Of a DNA stretch of 64,000 nucleotides, positions 41,600-50,941 are shown in pieces; within the stretch, counting starts at the first letter, position 1, and each line of letters begins with the position of its first letter. Where the stretch lies: assembly GCA_022606425.2 (NCBI GenBank), contig JAHDVF020001037.1, forward strand, positions 62,001 through 126,000. Direction: 5' to 3'. The notes below the pieces were generated by a model. The model was not told where the DNA came from and searched no databases. It saw only the letters and a list, made by a program, of their open reading frames with translations. The position numbers and the translations under genes are program-made. Origin of the DNA: Lepidostoma basale (taxonomy: Eukaryota > Arthropoda > Insecta > Trichoptera > Lepidostomatidae).

Positions 41600-41735
41600 T
41601 AACTACTGCCACTTTTGTCTTTATTTCGATATGTGGAAGTAGTTAAAAAAACATCGTTTTATTTAATTATCATTTAAAATGAACTTCCAACAAGAGATTT
41701 CTATAAAATCATTTGATTATCTTAAAATAATATTA
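41600..41735. repeat. Hammerhead family H4 repeat, centre deleted
   Basis: TAACTACTGCCACTTTTGTC and GTGGAAGTAGTTAAAAAAAC are the outer arms of the 47560-47800 foldback, brought within a few bases of each other. The hammerhead-like centre is lost. Confidence 0.6.
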
Positions 41736-41917
41736 TTAATTATTTTTTATACCTCTGGTAGTTAGATATTTTAAACTTATAGATATAAAATAATAATAAA
41801 AACTTTATAATTAACCACGGCATGTATATTATGTATTAAACCATACCGTGTTTACAGACAAAGTATTTTATGATTTTATACATTATCTATATGTTTTAAA
41901 TTCAAAATACATATATA

Positions 41918-42090
41918 ACTAACTAACTAACTAACTAACCATCACGCCGTCTCTCCGAAAGGGTAGGCAGAAAGAATGGACTGTCACACTTTTACTGATG
42001 CGGCACTCCATCCTTCTCTTTTCGCTCCGCGGGAGACGTGGTGTGATGGATTGCGAACCTCATCGCCACCATTAGGCATCTCCCGCTATA
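41918..42090 (-). repeat. 5'-truncated copy of the 650-bp non-autonomous repeat
   Basis: Antisense TTAG tail (AACTAACTAACTAACTAACC), CACGCCGTCTCTCCGAAAGG, and the GATGCGGCACTCCATCCTTC segment also found at 31930 and 46280; truncated after CACCATTAGGCATCTCCCGC. Confidence 0.75.
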
Positions 42091-42785
42091 ATATATTTTA
42101 AAATATATTGTCATGACATAGCGCTATATTAATATTATATAAGTAAGTAATAAGGCAAGGTAAAACTTGCCACTCCCATATAATATAATAAAACTTCTAC
42201 GGAACAAACGAATCATCGACATTAAATACTAATAAAAATAACGATGAGTCTTTTCTAATCCCAAACATCATGTTAATGTGTTAATCTAATGGAATTATAA
42301 CAACGAAGTAATATCCAACGGAGCGTGTAGCTGACGCGCCTCCCCAGTGCAGCGAGACTTATCTCCGATGCTAGCACACTTCTGATGATAGATTTTCCGC
42401 CGCTGATTTGCATACAACCACTCAACGGAGACCCGTTTTGTCGCTGGGAAATCGGAAAATGGAGTATTTTCCCTCTGTACCTATTGCTGTACCCGATAAA
42501 TCCCGATAATAATACTAATAATAATGATTTCGAATCCGAGGCGGTGGGACAAATTGGTTTTCTCTTCCATGACAGATTAATGCTAGCGCTTTGCCCCCTC
42601 GCCGCCCCCCGATAGATTCGACACCCCCGCTGCTTGCGCGCCCCCTGTGTGTATACAGGGGGTGCTGTTATCACCCCGGGGTGATTTTATCTACCGACTA
42701 AATTAAGTGCTCAAGTAAACACTTTTTAATAATAACCAACTCATTCAGATTTAAATAATTCCAAAGCTGTTTATTAGCACAGATA
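42091..42785. promoter_or_regulatory. Candidate regulatory island at 42300-42700
   Basis: 42300-42700 is GC-raised and unique. It contains TGATTTGCATAC (a POU octamer), CCATGACAGATTAATGC (homeodomain-like) and C-rich runs. The 133-codon minus-strand frame across it has no domain and I reject it as a gene. Flanks are AT-rich. Confidence 0.3.
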
Positions 42786-42789
42786 AACA

Positions 42790-42965
42790 TACGTTTTTTC
42801 TTTTTTATAAAGAATTTTGACAGGTGTAAAAATAAAATTTTCATTTGTTCCAATGACAATTTGAATAATTCTTCAATATTATTTTATAGTTCTTGGTGAT
42901 TAAGTGCCTAATTACAGCTAATTTAAAAAACGGAGGATACGTGAAACATAAATTAAATAAACTAA
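42790..42965 (+). repeat. Internal piece of the 650-bp non-autonomous repeat
   Basis: Matches 31550-31715 in order (GACAGGTGTAAAAATAAA, CAATGACAATTTGAATAATT, GATACGTGAAACATAAATTA). It lacks both ends, which is unexpected for a simple 5' truncation. Confidence 0.65.
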
Positions 42966-43460
42966 ACTTCTTCATAGAGATTTTATTATAGTAAAATCGT
43001 TTGATTAACATAACGTCAAACCGTGAAGTGAATATAAAAATATCATAAAATTATGTCATTTGATTAGATTTTGACTTCCGGCCAAGACTGTATTTCGTGC
43101 ACAGCCAAGGCCTGGAACGGGGAGCGGTACGGCCGCCGCCCCGCGCCGTGTCGATGGTTGACATTAATGATGTATTTCCACTTAGCACCGCCAAACTCTA
43201 AACTTCCTTCCGTTCCAGCTGCGATCCGGATTTAATTACAGCGGACCAGGAATAACAACCATTATTACGGTTAACTGATGACTGTATTGAGTTTATTTAC
43301 TTCACTCGCATTTTAAACGAAACGTTTATTGCACATTTCCAACAGTTTTTAGATTTTTTTTTGTGCACAACCATATTTTGTAAACAATATTTTAAGTACA
43401 ACATTTTGAATGTATACAAATACTTGTGGACGAATACTGGATTTTATTTACCCATTGCGG
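42966..43460. promoter_or_regulatory. Candidate regulatory island at 43080-43290
   Basis: 43080-43290 is GC-rich, unique DNA with GGGAGCGGTACGGCCGCCGC, GACATTAATGATG and AATAACAACCATTATTACGG (AACAACCATTATT resembles Sox/homeodomain words). No coding frame. The surrounding sequence is AT-rich. Confidence 0.3.
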
Positions 43461-43464
43461 GTTA

Positions 43465-43725
43465 TCAATTCAAGGATTAATTTTATCTCAAAAGAGACGA
43501 AGATGCAAACTGGAAACTGAATATGGTGATCGAGGTGTTTACAGGACTTATGACCTGTCATGGTCATAAGAAATGTGGAATGGGGAAAGTTGTAATTACA
43601 TAAAGCGTGCGCTTAACCCAACCAATGACAGGTCATAAGTCCTGTAAACACCTCGATCACTATATTCAGTTTCCAGTTTGCATCTTCGTCTCTTTTGAGA
43701 TAAAACTAATCCTTGAATATTTTAA
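43465..43725. repeat. Foldback MITE, short copy
   Basis: Arms start TTTTATCTCAAAAGAGACGA and end TCGTCTCTTTTGAGATAAAA, with AGGTGTTTACAGGACTTATG in the left arm and its complement in the right. The terminal-repeat sequence differs from the other copies in both arms alike (AAAAG in place of ATAG), so the arms keep complementarity. The spacer is only about 30 bp. Confidence 0.75.
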
Positions 43726-43859
43726 GTTTTTAATTATACTGAAACAAATCTTGTAATATACAAAAATAATTGCTTATATTTCGGATAGCCACTATTCCAA
43801 AGAATCTTATTATTTTATTGACTATTTATATAAGAAACTTAGTTATAAATATCACAATT

Positions 43860-44480
43860 TTAAAATGTTCAAATCGTTCTCGGATTACCAATCTGCCCTA
43901 ATATTTCATTCCTTGGCCTCTCTCAAAAATAGACGTACACTCAATGATATGATGCTGCTTCACAAAATCATTTACTATAAAATTGATAACTCTGAACTTC
44001 TTTGCAAATTGACACTCAATACCCCTACATTTCGCACAAGACACACCGCAAGCCAAGTTTTCCATCTTCCTGTTTATCGCACTAACTACGCTCAAAGCGC
44101 GGCAACGTACAGGATTTGTGACAACTACAACAAGTATTTTGGAGACATTGATATTTTCCATTTGAACGAACGAAACTTCAAAAAAACGATAGGAGCAACC
44201 TTTCGGCGTGGATGAGACCATAATGTTACATGATATTATAATATGTTACTTTTAATTTTACTTTTAATTTTGTTCTTATTTCTACAACTATTATTATGTT
44301 TAACTCTCTCTCAATCATTTTGTTTGACTATATTTTGCCTTAGCTTAAATTCAATTAACTGTTTATTGTATTTGTGGTAGCACGTAATTGGCTTTATTTA
44401 TTATTTTTCTTAATGTTTCTTAATTAATATATTGATATCGCTGTATGCTGCCCTTACCGAATAAATAAATAAATAAATCA
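43860..44480 (+). pseudogene. RT-F (jockey-like) C-terminus with complete 3' end
   Basis: The plus strand from ATG 43865 to TGA 44213-44215 reads MFKSFSDYQSALIFHSLASL, KNRRTLNDMMLLHKIIYYKI, then TFRTRHTASQVFHLPVYRTN, then YAQSAATYRICDNYNKY and DIDIFHLNERNFKKTI. The L.NRR...D...L.KI...., R...RTNY and D.F.....FKK blocks are the C-terminal end of jockey-type proteins. A 250-bp 3' UTR follows, ending CTTACCGAATAAATAAATAAATAAATC. The initiating Met is only the first in a 5'-truncated frame. No endonuclease or polymerase domain remains. Confidence 0.7.
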
Positions 44481-44494
44481 CAATTAATTATATT

Positions 44495-44650
44495 TTGTCT
44501 CGAGAGCTGCTTCGATAACCGATGTTAGCATTGGTCAGCAAAACAAGTGAAGTGAGCGAAACAAGCAATCAGTTGATTGTTACACCTGACGATGCTAACA
44601 TCGGTTAGCGAAACAGCCGTCGCGACAATTTCAATAGAAATGTTATCAAT
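44495..44650. repeat. Foldback repeat, hammerhead family H5, divergent pair
   Basis: TTTTGTCTCGAGAGCTGCTTC on the left and GAAACAGCCGTCGCGACAAT on the right are diverged inverted arms, with ACCGATGTTAGCAT and ATGCTAACATCGGT as exact inverted cores. The right arm holds an intact-core hammerhead-like motif. The left arm has CTGACCA and GAAGC in place of CTGACGA and GAAAC. Confidence 0.75.
44576..44629 (+). ncRNA. Hammerhead-ribozyme-like motif (H5), intact core
   Basis: Core CTGACGA (44586-44592), extra T, stem II GCTAAC/GTTAGC with loop ATCG (44594-44609; six perfect pairs), GAAAC (44610-44614), loop AGCC, GTC (44619-44621). Stem I has an outer part ATTGTT (44576-44581) with GACAAT (44624-44629) around an internal loop. 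Best stem II in the window with all core bases present. Confidence 0.6.
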
Positions 44651-46195
44651 TGTGATATACTAAAACAGTATTTCAATTAAACAGATAAAAATATTTTTGG
44701 TTAGTTTATATAGTTCCCAGAAGATGACGATGAAAACCCTTCATAAAATGACGAGAAAAATAAATTAAGGTATAGAAAAAAATGTTTCAACATTAAATTA
44801 CGAAAAACAGACATTAAAAACAATATAAGGTTTAAGATATGTATTTAGAACAGATAAAATAATACCGAGAACACATGAGAGATAGTTCGATTTTTGGAAG
44901 ACACAGTACTCTCTCAAGAGTATTTGTCTTCTGAATATACTTTCACTAATACGAAAAACGCCGTGCCAATTATCATCGTATTGGCGCTTTTAATTTATTT
45001 AAATGTAACGAAATCTCTAATTCACCATTTACATAAATATTTCCTAAGTAATTCAATAATTGCCAATTAACAAATATTCCACACCCCTGCTGCAAAGCAT
45101 GTGAAGTACTTTGACTTTGTGAATAATTCGGTTGAGAAAATTATCTTTGATTTGAATATGCAATCAGTGAATATTTTATGCTTCCGGAGCTTATGCAGCC
45201 CGCATCCCGGAAGTCAGGAAGTCATGCATAGCTAATCCTTTAATCAACGCGAGAAATCACAAGACAGAAAATATTAATGAGGGTGAATTTGATATCTTCT
45301 AAATATTCACTACCCCTAATAAAATATAGCTTCTTCAAAACGATTTTTAAACAATAGAACGTATTTTTGCTAGATAACGCCATCTATCTGGAAATATGTA
45401 TAAATAATCATATTGAAATTGTTCATATAGAATATAATTTTTAAAAAGCTTGCGTTATACAATTTACATTTATAATATTAGATAATCCCTTGTTTTGGCG
45501 GAAAAACTAGGATCTTTCAATAGTATAAACTGTAGAAGTATCATAGTTTTATTAAATTAATTTGTATGATATTGTACTGACACCAGTTTCGCCAACCGAT
45601 GTCGTCATTATAGATTATTAATATAGGTTTATTATAACACCTGTTATATTAAATACATTTAATTAATAAAAGTGTTTCATAATTAACTCTTAATGAATCG
45701 CACCAACACAAATTACATTCATGATAAAATCATAGATAAACTCTTAATTATTAAGCTTCTTCATCGGCTTCGTTTGAAAATCGCTTTGAAATCGGTCTAG
45801 AAAAAATATTATACATTAGAATAGTCTAGAAAATAGGTTCCTAACCATTTCTGGACTACCCTTTTTTTACAAGAAGAACAGGTCCAACGCCCCCTTTCCT
45901 ATATTAGTTATCTATATACATTTTCCATATATATATTTATAATAAAAAAGTTGAAATTAAAAATATCAAATGTATTCCAAAGGTTAATACGTATAATATA
46001 TAGTTTATTTAATTGCTTGTTTATAAAAAAAAACAGTATTTTATAATAATAATATTATAAATAGTACATTGACTCCCTCATTTAGCTCTAGATCCGCTAA
46101 CGCCCCCATATAAAGCTCCAGCGCCCACTGGGGGCCGTAACGCCCCCGGTGAATACTTATGCTCTAGAATGACACTGTTTATCAAAAAAGCTTTC
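44651..46195. other. AT-rich DNA with repeat scraps
   Basis: 44865-44960 is a second copy of the unclassified repeat at 13600-13745. 45060-45260 is mildly GC-raised (CTTCCGGAGCTTATGCAGCC) and unique. 45540-45620 holds an antisense H5 motif (GAAAC, loop TGGT, GTC). 45740-45835 holds a decayed H3-like motif. 45860-46150 contains CCAACGCCCCCTTTCC- and TAACGCCCCCGGTG-type phrases of an unrecognised repeat. No gene. Confidence 0.35.
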
Positions 46196-46207
46196 TTTTG
46201 AACTTAC

Positions 46208-46838
46208 TTACTTACTAACCATCACGCCGTCTCTCCGAAAGTGTAGGCAGAAAGAATGGACTGCCACACTTTAATCGATGCGGCACTCCATCCTTCTCTT
46301 TTCGCCCCCGCGAGAGACGCGGTGTGATGGGTTGCGAACCTCATCGCCACCAATAGGCATCTCCCGCGCACACTTTGGTCGTCCAACGTCTATAAAATAA
46401 ATCTAAAACAAATTATATAAAATACAATGATATAAAATAAAATAACAAATAAAAATAATTTAACACATAATGTTCTTTTAGATGGTGCACTTGTCACGTT
46501 ATCCACTCTTTTTTTAAAAATTAACTGTAATTAGGCACTTAAAACAATCCAACACCAGCAACAGCTTTAAAATAGTATGTAAGAATTTATTCAAATTGTC
46601 ATTGGAACAAATGAAAAACATATTTTTACACCTGTCAAAATTATTTTTATAAACGAAAAAACTTATATAATTTTAACATCAAAACAGTGAAAACATATTT
46701 TGTGTCACAAATAACTATCATAAAGTACGGCAACAATCAAATTGACCAAAATAATTCACTTATATATAAGATATACACGAAATATCTTCAAACATACGGG
46801 AGCACCACATGAACCAAACCAAATTTTCAAAATCAGAA
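46208..46838 (-). repeat. Non-autonomous 650-bp repeat, full-length inverted copy
   Basis: Antisense of 31361-32008 over its whole length, with the RT-A-type 3' end at 46208 (ACTTACTAACCATCACGCCG). The tail here is ACTTACTTACTAACC rather than pure AACT units. No open frame. Confidence 0.75.
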
Positions 46839-47030
46839 CCAGTTTTTTCTTTTGAAATGTTTTTAATAACAAGATTTATATATCAGGTTAATTTGACATA
46901 GTAAAAAATACGATAGTCAGAGAAACTATGCACCTTTGCATAAAAATCAATCAATAAGAATAAGGAAGCATATTACCAAGGGACTAGTAATGAGTAAGCC
47001 GATCCCCTCATTACGAAAAACGTAGCAAAA
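46839..47030. other. AT-rich spacer
   Basis: No feature. Confidence 0.35.
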
Positions 47031-47034
47031 TAAT

Positions 47035-47350
47035 CCATTGTGTCCGGCAATAGCCATTCAAGCGGCATACATAAGCGGGCACACCATAAACCCGATCAGA
47101 ATTATCCCGTGACAATGGAAAACGGACCTCATTTATTTATCCGTTTATTATTAAATGCATTGAAATCAATTTGTGTCGAGTTTTGTTGGCGATCTCCATT
47201 CATCCCAGCACAATGGACAGTGCCGTGTGCTCGCCAGCCTGCACACAGCCGGGCGAGATGAATGCCGGCCATTGTCAATCTGCGATTATTTCAGTTGACA
47301 TCGATTTACGCAATAAAGCCAAGGGTTATCGGCCAGTTTAATAAGGATTA
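47035..47350. promoter_or_regulatory. Candidate Sox-responsive regulatory island
   Basis: Unique GC-raised DNA 3.6 kb upstream of the Sox gene. The heptamer ACAATGG occurs three times in 164 bp: plus strand at 47112 and 47210, minus strand at 47269-47275. It also has GTTGACATCGATTTACG and TTTATTATTAAATGC. ACAATG is the core of SoxB recognition sites. Autoregulation of the adjacent Sox gene is a hypothesis. No coding frame is convincing. Confidence 0.4.
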
Positions 47351-47558
47351 AAAGTTCGGACAAACGAAAAATAATTGGTCAACATAATCGAATGGATGTA
47401 CTCGAGCCATACTGGCCGTGATTATTGAATGCACATAATAGACTAAGTACATTCAATTTAGTTTGTTCTAATAGTATTCTGCGCATAATTAAAAAAATGA
47501 TCAAATAGATTTTACCGAAATCTCTTGATGGAAGTTCATTTTAAATAATAATTAAATA
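47351..47558. other. AT-rich spacer
   Basis: Ends in TTGATGGAAGTTCATTTTAA, the outer flank of the H4 foldback. Confidence 0.3.
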
Positions 47559-47559
47559 A

Positions 47560-47800
47560 AACGATGTTTTCAAACTACTTCCACTTTTGTCTTTATTTAG
47601 ACAGCGACCGGTTTCGCCAGGCTCGCTGGCATCAACAGACTGGTGACACAATTGTAAACTTTATGTATATAAAGGACTAAGTTTACAATAGTGTCACCAG
47701 TCTGTCGATGCCAGCGAGCCTGGCGAAACCGGTCGCTGTCTAAATAAAGACAAAAGTGGAAGTAGTTAAAAAACATCGTTTTATTTAATTATTAATTTAA
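47560..47800. repeat. Near-perfect foldback, hammerhead family H4, divergent pair
   Basis: Arms of about 100 bp (CTTCCACTTTTGTCTTTATTTAG left; CTAAATAAAGACAAAAGTGGAAG right) are almost exact reverse complements through CGACCGGTTTCGCCAGGCTC and GTGTCACCAG. In the right arm: CAGT, CTGTCGA (47702-47708), extra T, GCCAG/CTGGC, GAAAC (47725-47729), loop CG, GTC (47732-47734), GCTG. In the left arm the core is CTGTTGA. Both have T in place of the essential A at position 6. Confidence 0.85.
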
Positions 47801-47935
47801 AAAATGCTCTACAAATTTCATCAATGACGCAAAACTCCATGTAAAATAATTAAGACGAATGATAATGGCTGTTTTCTAGAAGTTTTATTAAAATTTATAG
47901 GAAATGCATGTTTCACTATTCTAAGGCATTATTAT

Positions 47936-48065
47936 TGGAAAACTCCAGGTGTTTATAAATAGGTGCTTTCGCTCAATATTCAGGATCTATTGGCCCCAAA
48001 CAGTGTCAAATGCCGTTGCCTGGACCATGGCAGGCGAAAAGCCAATTAGAAAACAAGTCGGTAGG
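47936..48065 (+). repeat. RT-G retrotransposon scrap
   Basis: AGGTGTTTATAAATAGGTGC, GGCCCCAAACAGTGTCAAAT and CCATGGCAGGCGAAAAGCCA match 30800-30925 in order. It encodes AGEKPIRKQVG and then breaks off. Confidence 0.6.
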
Positions 48066-48119
48066 TCGCTAAATTTCTTGAATAAATAATGAAAAAAAAT
48101 ATATATGAGAATTATGTAA

Positions 48120-48625
48120 CTTTTTAATTTATTTTTTCATATATGTTGGAAGCTAACTAACTAATATACTTCAGATCCGCCACACTGTTCTGTCCTGACA
48201 TACTTCTCTCGATTCCTCTACATTTATACATATTGTCACGCACGCATGTCGATTTCTCCGACTCCTCACGTGACCGACATTTAATATTTGATTGATTTGA
48301 TCGTGCCACGTTTTCCTCGGCCTTCCTCTATTTCTAGTTTCATTTACATCGTTAACATATTCTTTTTTTACCATTCTTTCTTCATTCACTCTTTCCATGT
48401 TTCCAAACCATTATAATGATCGTTTCATTATTTTGTTCATAACACCATCATTCGCACCGGATTCACTTCCTTTATTTTCATTCGACAGTCTATCATACAC
48501 AGAGTAACCACACATCGTCAAAGAGATCTCATTTCTACCGCATTTATTCTGCATACTTTCATTCTTCATTTGTCAGCTCCATGCTTCGCTTCCATACATA
48601 AGGGTCGGTATAAGAACACCATTGT
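48120..48625 (-). pseudogene. RT-A C-terminal fragment
   Basis: The minus strand reads MERVNEERMVKKEYVNDVNE, then RNRGRPRKTWHDQINQI, NVGHVRSRRNRHACVTICIN and EVCQDRTVWRI, where it breaks off, so the TTAG end is missing. Upstream (48400-48625) the region encoding NEIRSECGANDGVMNKIMK through MYGSEAWS is present with shifts. Confidence 0.7.
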
Positions 48626-49195
48626 GCACTGCCGCCACACCACAACACATGACGCTGTTAGACCACCCCAGGGCAATTGTTATATTATGATTTGTTTTAT
48701 TAAATTCCATATGCAAAACAAGATATAGTTGTTGTGTCATTGTACAAACATGGCGAAACCAGACCACGAGGCACAATCAAGGGGATCCTCGCGATACAGC
48801 CACTCCACACTCTGACCCTACAATGGCGGCCGCCACACCACAACACATGACGCTGTTCCACCACCGCAGACCAAATCATTATTTCCGCGTCCGGCAAAAT
48901 TGACATATTCAATATGTATGGACATTTGTTTGAAACGAGTATTTCGGCGCGGAGACAGCGGGCAGCGCCATAATTGGGTTGTCGAATCTGATGTGGTCAG
49001 TGTGTCCACATGTCCAGCCCATCTCTAGTAGATGAAAATCGAAATTCAATGAACTGGAGGCTTGTCAAACTCGCGGCCCGCGGCGTGCGATTCAGGACGG
49101 CTGTAAGTTTGGTCCGACAGATAAGCGTTAACTTATAAACATTATGAGTTTGAGATTTAAAATACGAATATTATTATTAAATTACTTATTTATTT
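48626..49195. other. Single-copy DNA with a local duplication and GC-raised block
   Basis: GCCGCCACACCACAACACAT with the following GACGCTGTT is present at 48631-48660 and again at 48829-48857. 48770-49110 is GC-raised, with GGCGCGGAGACAGCGGGCAG and GCCATAATTGGG. Minus-strand frames over it have no domain. Possibly regulatory; it lies within 2 kb of the Sox gene. Confidence 0.3.
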
Positions 49196-49655
49196 AGGGT
49201 AACAAACAGTGATTATAATACACTTAAGAAATTGAAAATAACATTTTTTCAAAAAACACGACATGTTTTAGAGGGTACCTCCATCTTCAGGTGTAAATAT
49301 TATATCGCACCTCCAGTCGTAAACCGGCTCATTTCGTAATTTTGGTGAATTGTGTTAAGTATACAGAACGACTAAAAAAAGCGCGCTCTATCACCCAGTA
49401 AATCAAAAACTGCCCCAATAAGGCTAGAAAAGCTTAGCTTTTCAAATCACAAAGTTATAGAGTGATAAACCAAAAACTGTCGAGAACCGAAACACGTTTT
49501 CTTCATTTCCCAAAAAACATGAATTTTGGATTGAGCCAGTTTACGACTGGAGGTGCGATATATTTACACCTGATTTAAAAATTATGGATAATAAACAAAG
49601 TTATTTTCAATTTCCTAAGTGTGATTGAATTGAATATTGAATTCCACAGTGTAAA
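49196..49655. repeat. Foldback repeat, hammerhead family H2, divergent arms
   Basis: Inverted segments TATCGCACCTCCAGTCGTAA (49303) and TTACGACTGGAGGTGCGATA (49541) flank about 220 bp of insert. The outer left part is an antisense H2 arm with a hammerhead-like motif at 49256-49294 (core CTGAAGA intact, stem II GGAGG/CCTCT, AAAAC in place of GAAAC, GTC, ACAC/GTGT stem I). The outer right arm keeps the H2 flank AATAAACAAAGTTATTTTCA but lost the motif after CACCTGA. Confidence 0.7.
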
Positions 49656-49684
49656 TGTCTTAGCTTTCAATAAGAGATTATAAT

Positions 49685-49937
49685 ACATGACGACCTTCGT
49701 GGCCGAGTGTTAAATGCTTTGACTGCCACCCCGAAGGTCTCGGGTTAGATTCCCGGTAATGACAGTGTGGTTGTCACACTGTAGTTGGTCTGTTGCAGAA
49801 TTCACGTAGTAATAAAATGGCGATAGATTAGCCTATCATTTGTCATGAGAATCAATATGATAGCTATACCCTTTTTATCCATTTGGTTTATGCTGTAATG
49901 ATGTAAAGAGCGATTCAACAAAATATTATTAATATTT
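49685..49937 (+). repeat. tRNA-derived SINE, near full length
   Basis: Head GACCTTCGTGGCCGAGTG at 49691, B-box-like GGTTAGATTCC (one change), AGTGTGGTTGTCACACT palindrome, body ATAAAATGGCGATAGATT, tail GCGATTCAACAAAATATTATT. Confidence 0.8.
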
Positions 49938-50019
49938 TGTATAAAAACACATAGAAACAATAAAATAATGCAAATTACATGTTATTAGAAATATTTATGA
50001 TTAGAATATTTATTAGAGA

Positions 50020-50110
50020 AGGATTGAATGCCATATCGGTTAAAGTGTGGCAGTCCATCCTTTCTGCCTACTCCTTCGGGGAGACGGCGTGATGGTTAGA
50101 TAGTTAGAAT
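50020..50110 (+). repeat. RT-A-type 3' end (non-autonomous repeat, severely truncated)
   Basis: AGAAGGATTGAATGCCATATCG, GGTTAAAGTGTGGCAGTCCA and CGGGGAGACGGCGTGATGG then TTAGATAGTTAG; about 90 bp of the 3' end only. Confidence 0.7.
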
Positions 50111-50579
50111 ATTTATTAGTACAGACTTATGAATGGAAACCATATTTACACTTAATTTTACCAAAAGTAAAGTTATGTTTTAAAAAGGTAAAAAAATATG
50201 AATAAAAAAATAAATTTGATAATACCTTAGAAGGGCGAAACATTTCATTCCCTTAAAATACAATAAAACTTCTAGAGTAGAACTTCATTCGTTTTAATTA
50301 TTGTATTATAGTTTCATTTACGCCAAAAGGTTGTAGTTAGTATGTACGATAAACAGATATTTTACCATATACTCTTATCTACATACATGTATAATTTTGG
50401 CTATTATTGGCTTTCGGATACAAGTTTATATACTCGTATATAATAAAACGAGATTAATTCTTCAAATTCAATTTAGACAAAACATATTAGCTACCTATAT
50501 TGTAACTTCAACAAATTAATAGTACAAATCACTAGAGTACCGAAACGTCAACATAATGTATCAACCTGTTTACTAACAA
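50111..50579. other. AT-rich DNA upstream of Sox
   Basis: 50220-50290 contains CCTTAGAAGGGCGAAACATT and AAAATACAATAAAACTTCTAG, a decayed dispersed repeat also at 57330-57390 and 59830-59900. Nothing else. Confidence 0.35.
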
Positions 50580-50941
50580 AAGAAATCAGTGTAGCCACAA
50601 CCCATTCTTCTCTATTGGATTCTTCATTGATGGAACTAAGTGGTACAGTGAGCGCGTAACAATTTTATTCATTTCACAGAGCAAACACAACGGCCATTGA
50701 TCAAACCAGGTAAATATCATATTATTATAAACGATTGTCATCAGAGTGATTCTACACCGGCCTGGACCCATTCTCCATGTGCTCAGTCAGCAGTGTGTAC
50801 CGGTTCCTCGTAGGAATATGTGCTCGCTCCTAGTTGTTGCACACGCGAACTCAAATCGTAACAAATAATCAATTAAATTAAATACGTTCGAAACTTGTTT
50901 CAAATGTTTCAAGTGATTATCGGTGTGTTTCGTTTATAAGT
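50580..50941 (+). promoter_or_regulatory. Probable promoter and 5' UTR of the Sox gene
   Basis: GC content rises over this stretch before the coding region and no repeat is present. TCAGTC at 50783-50788 fits the arthropod initiator consensus TCAKTY; if used, the 5' UTR would be about 157 nt. I see no TATA box at the expected distance. A second TCAGTG lies near 50586. Start-site choice is inference. Confidence 0.35.

Noticed and set aside
42273..42674. 133-codon minus-strand frame as a gene
   Set aside because: No domain, no consistent codon bias and it spans a GC-raised block where open frames arise by composition.
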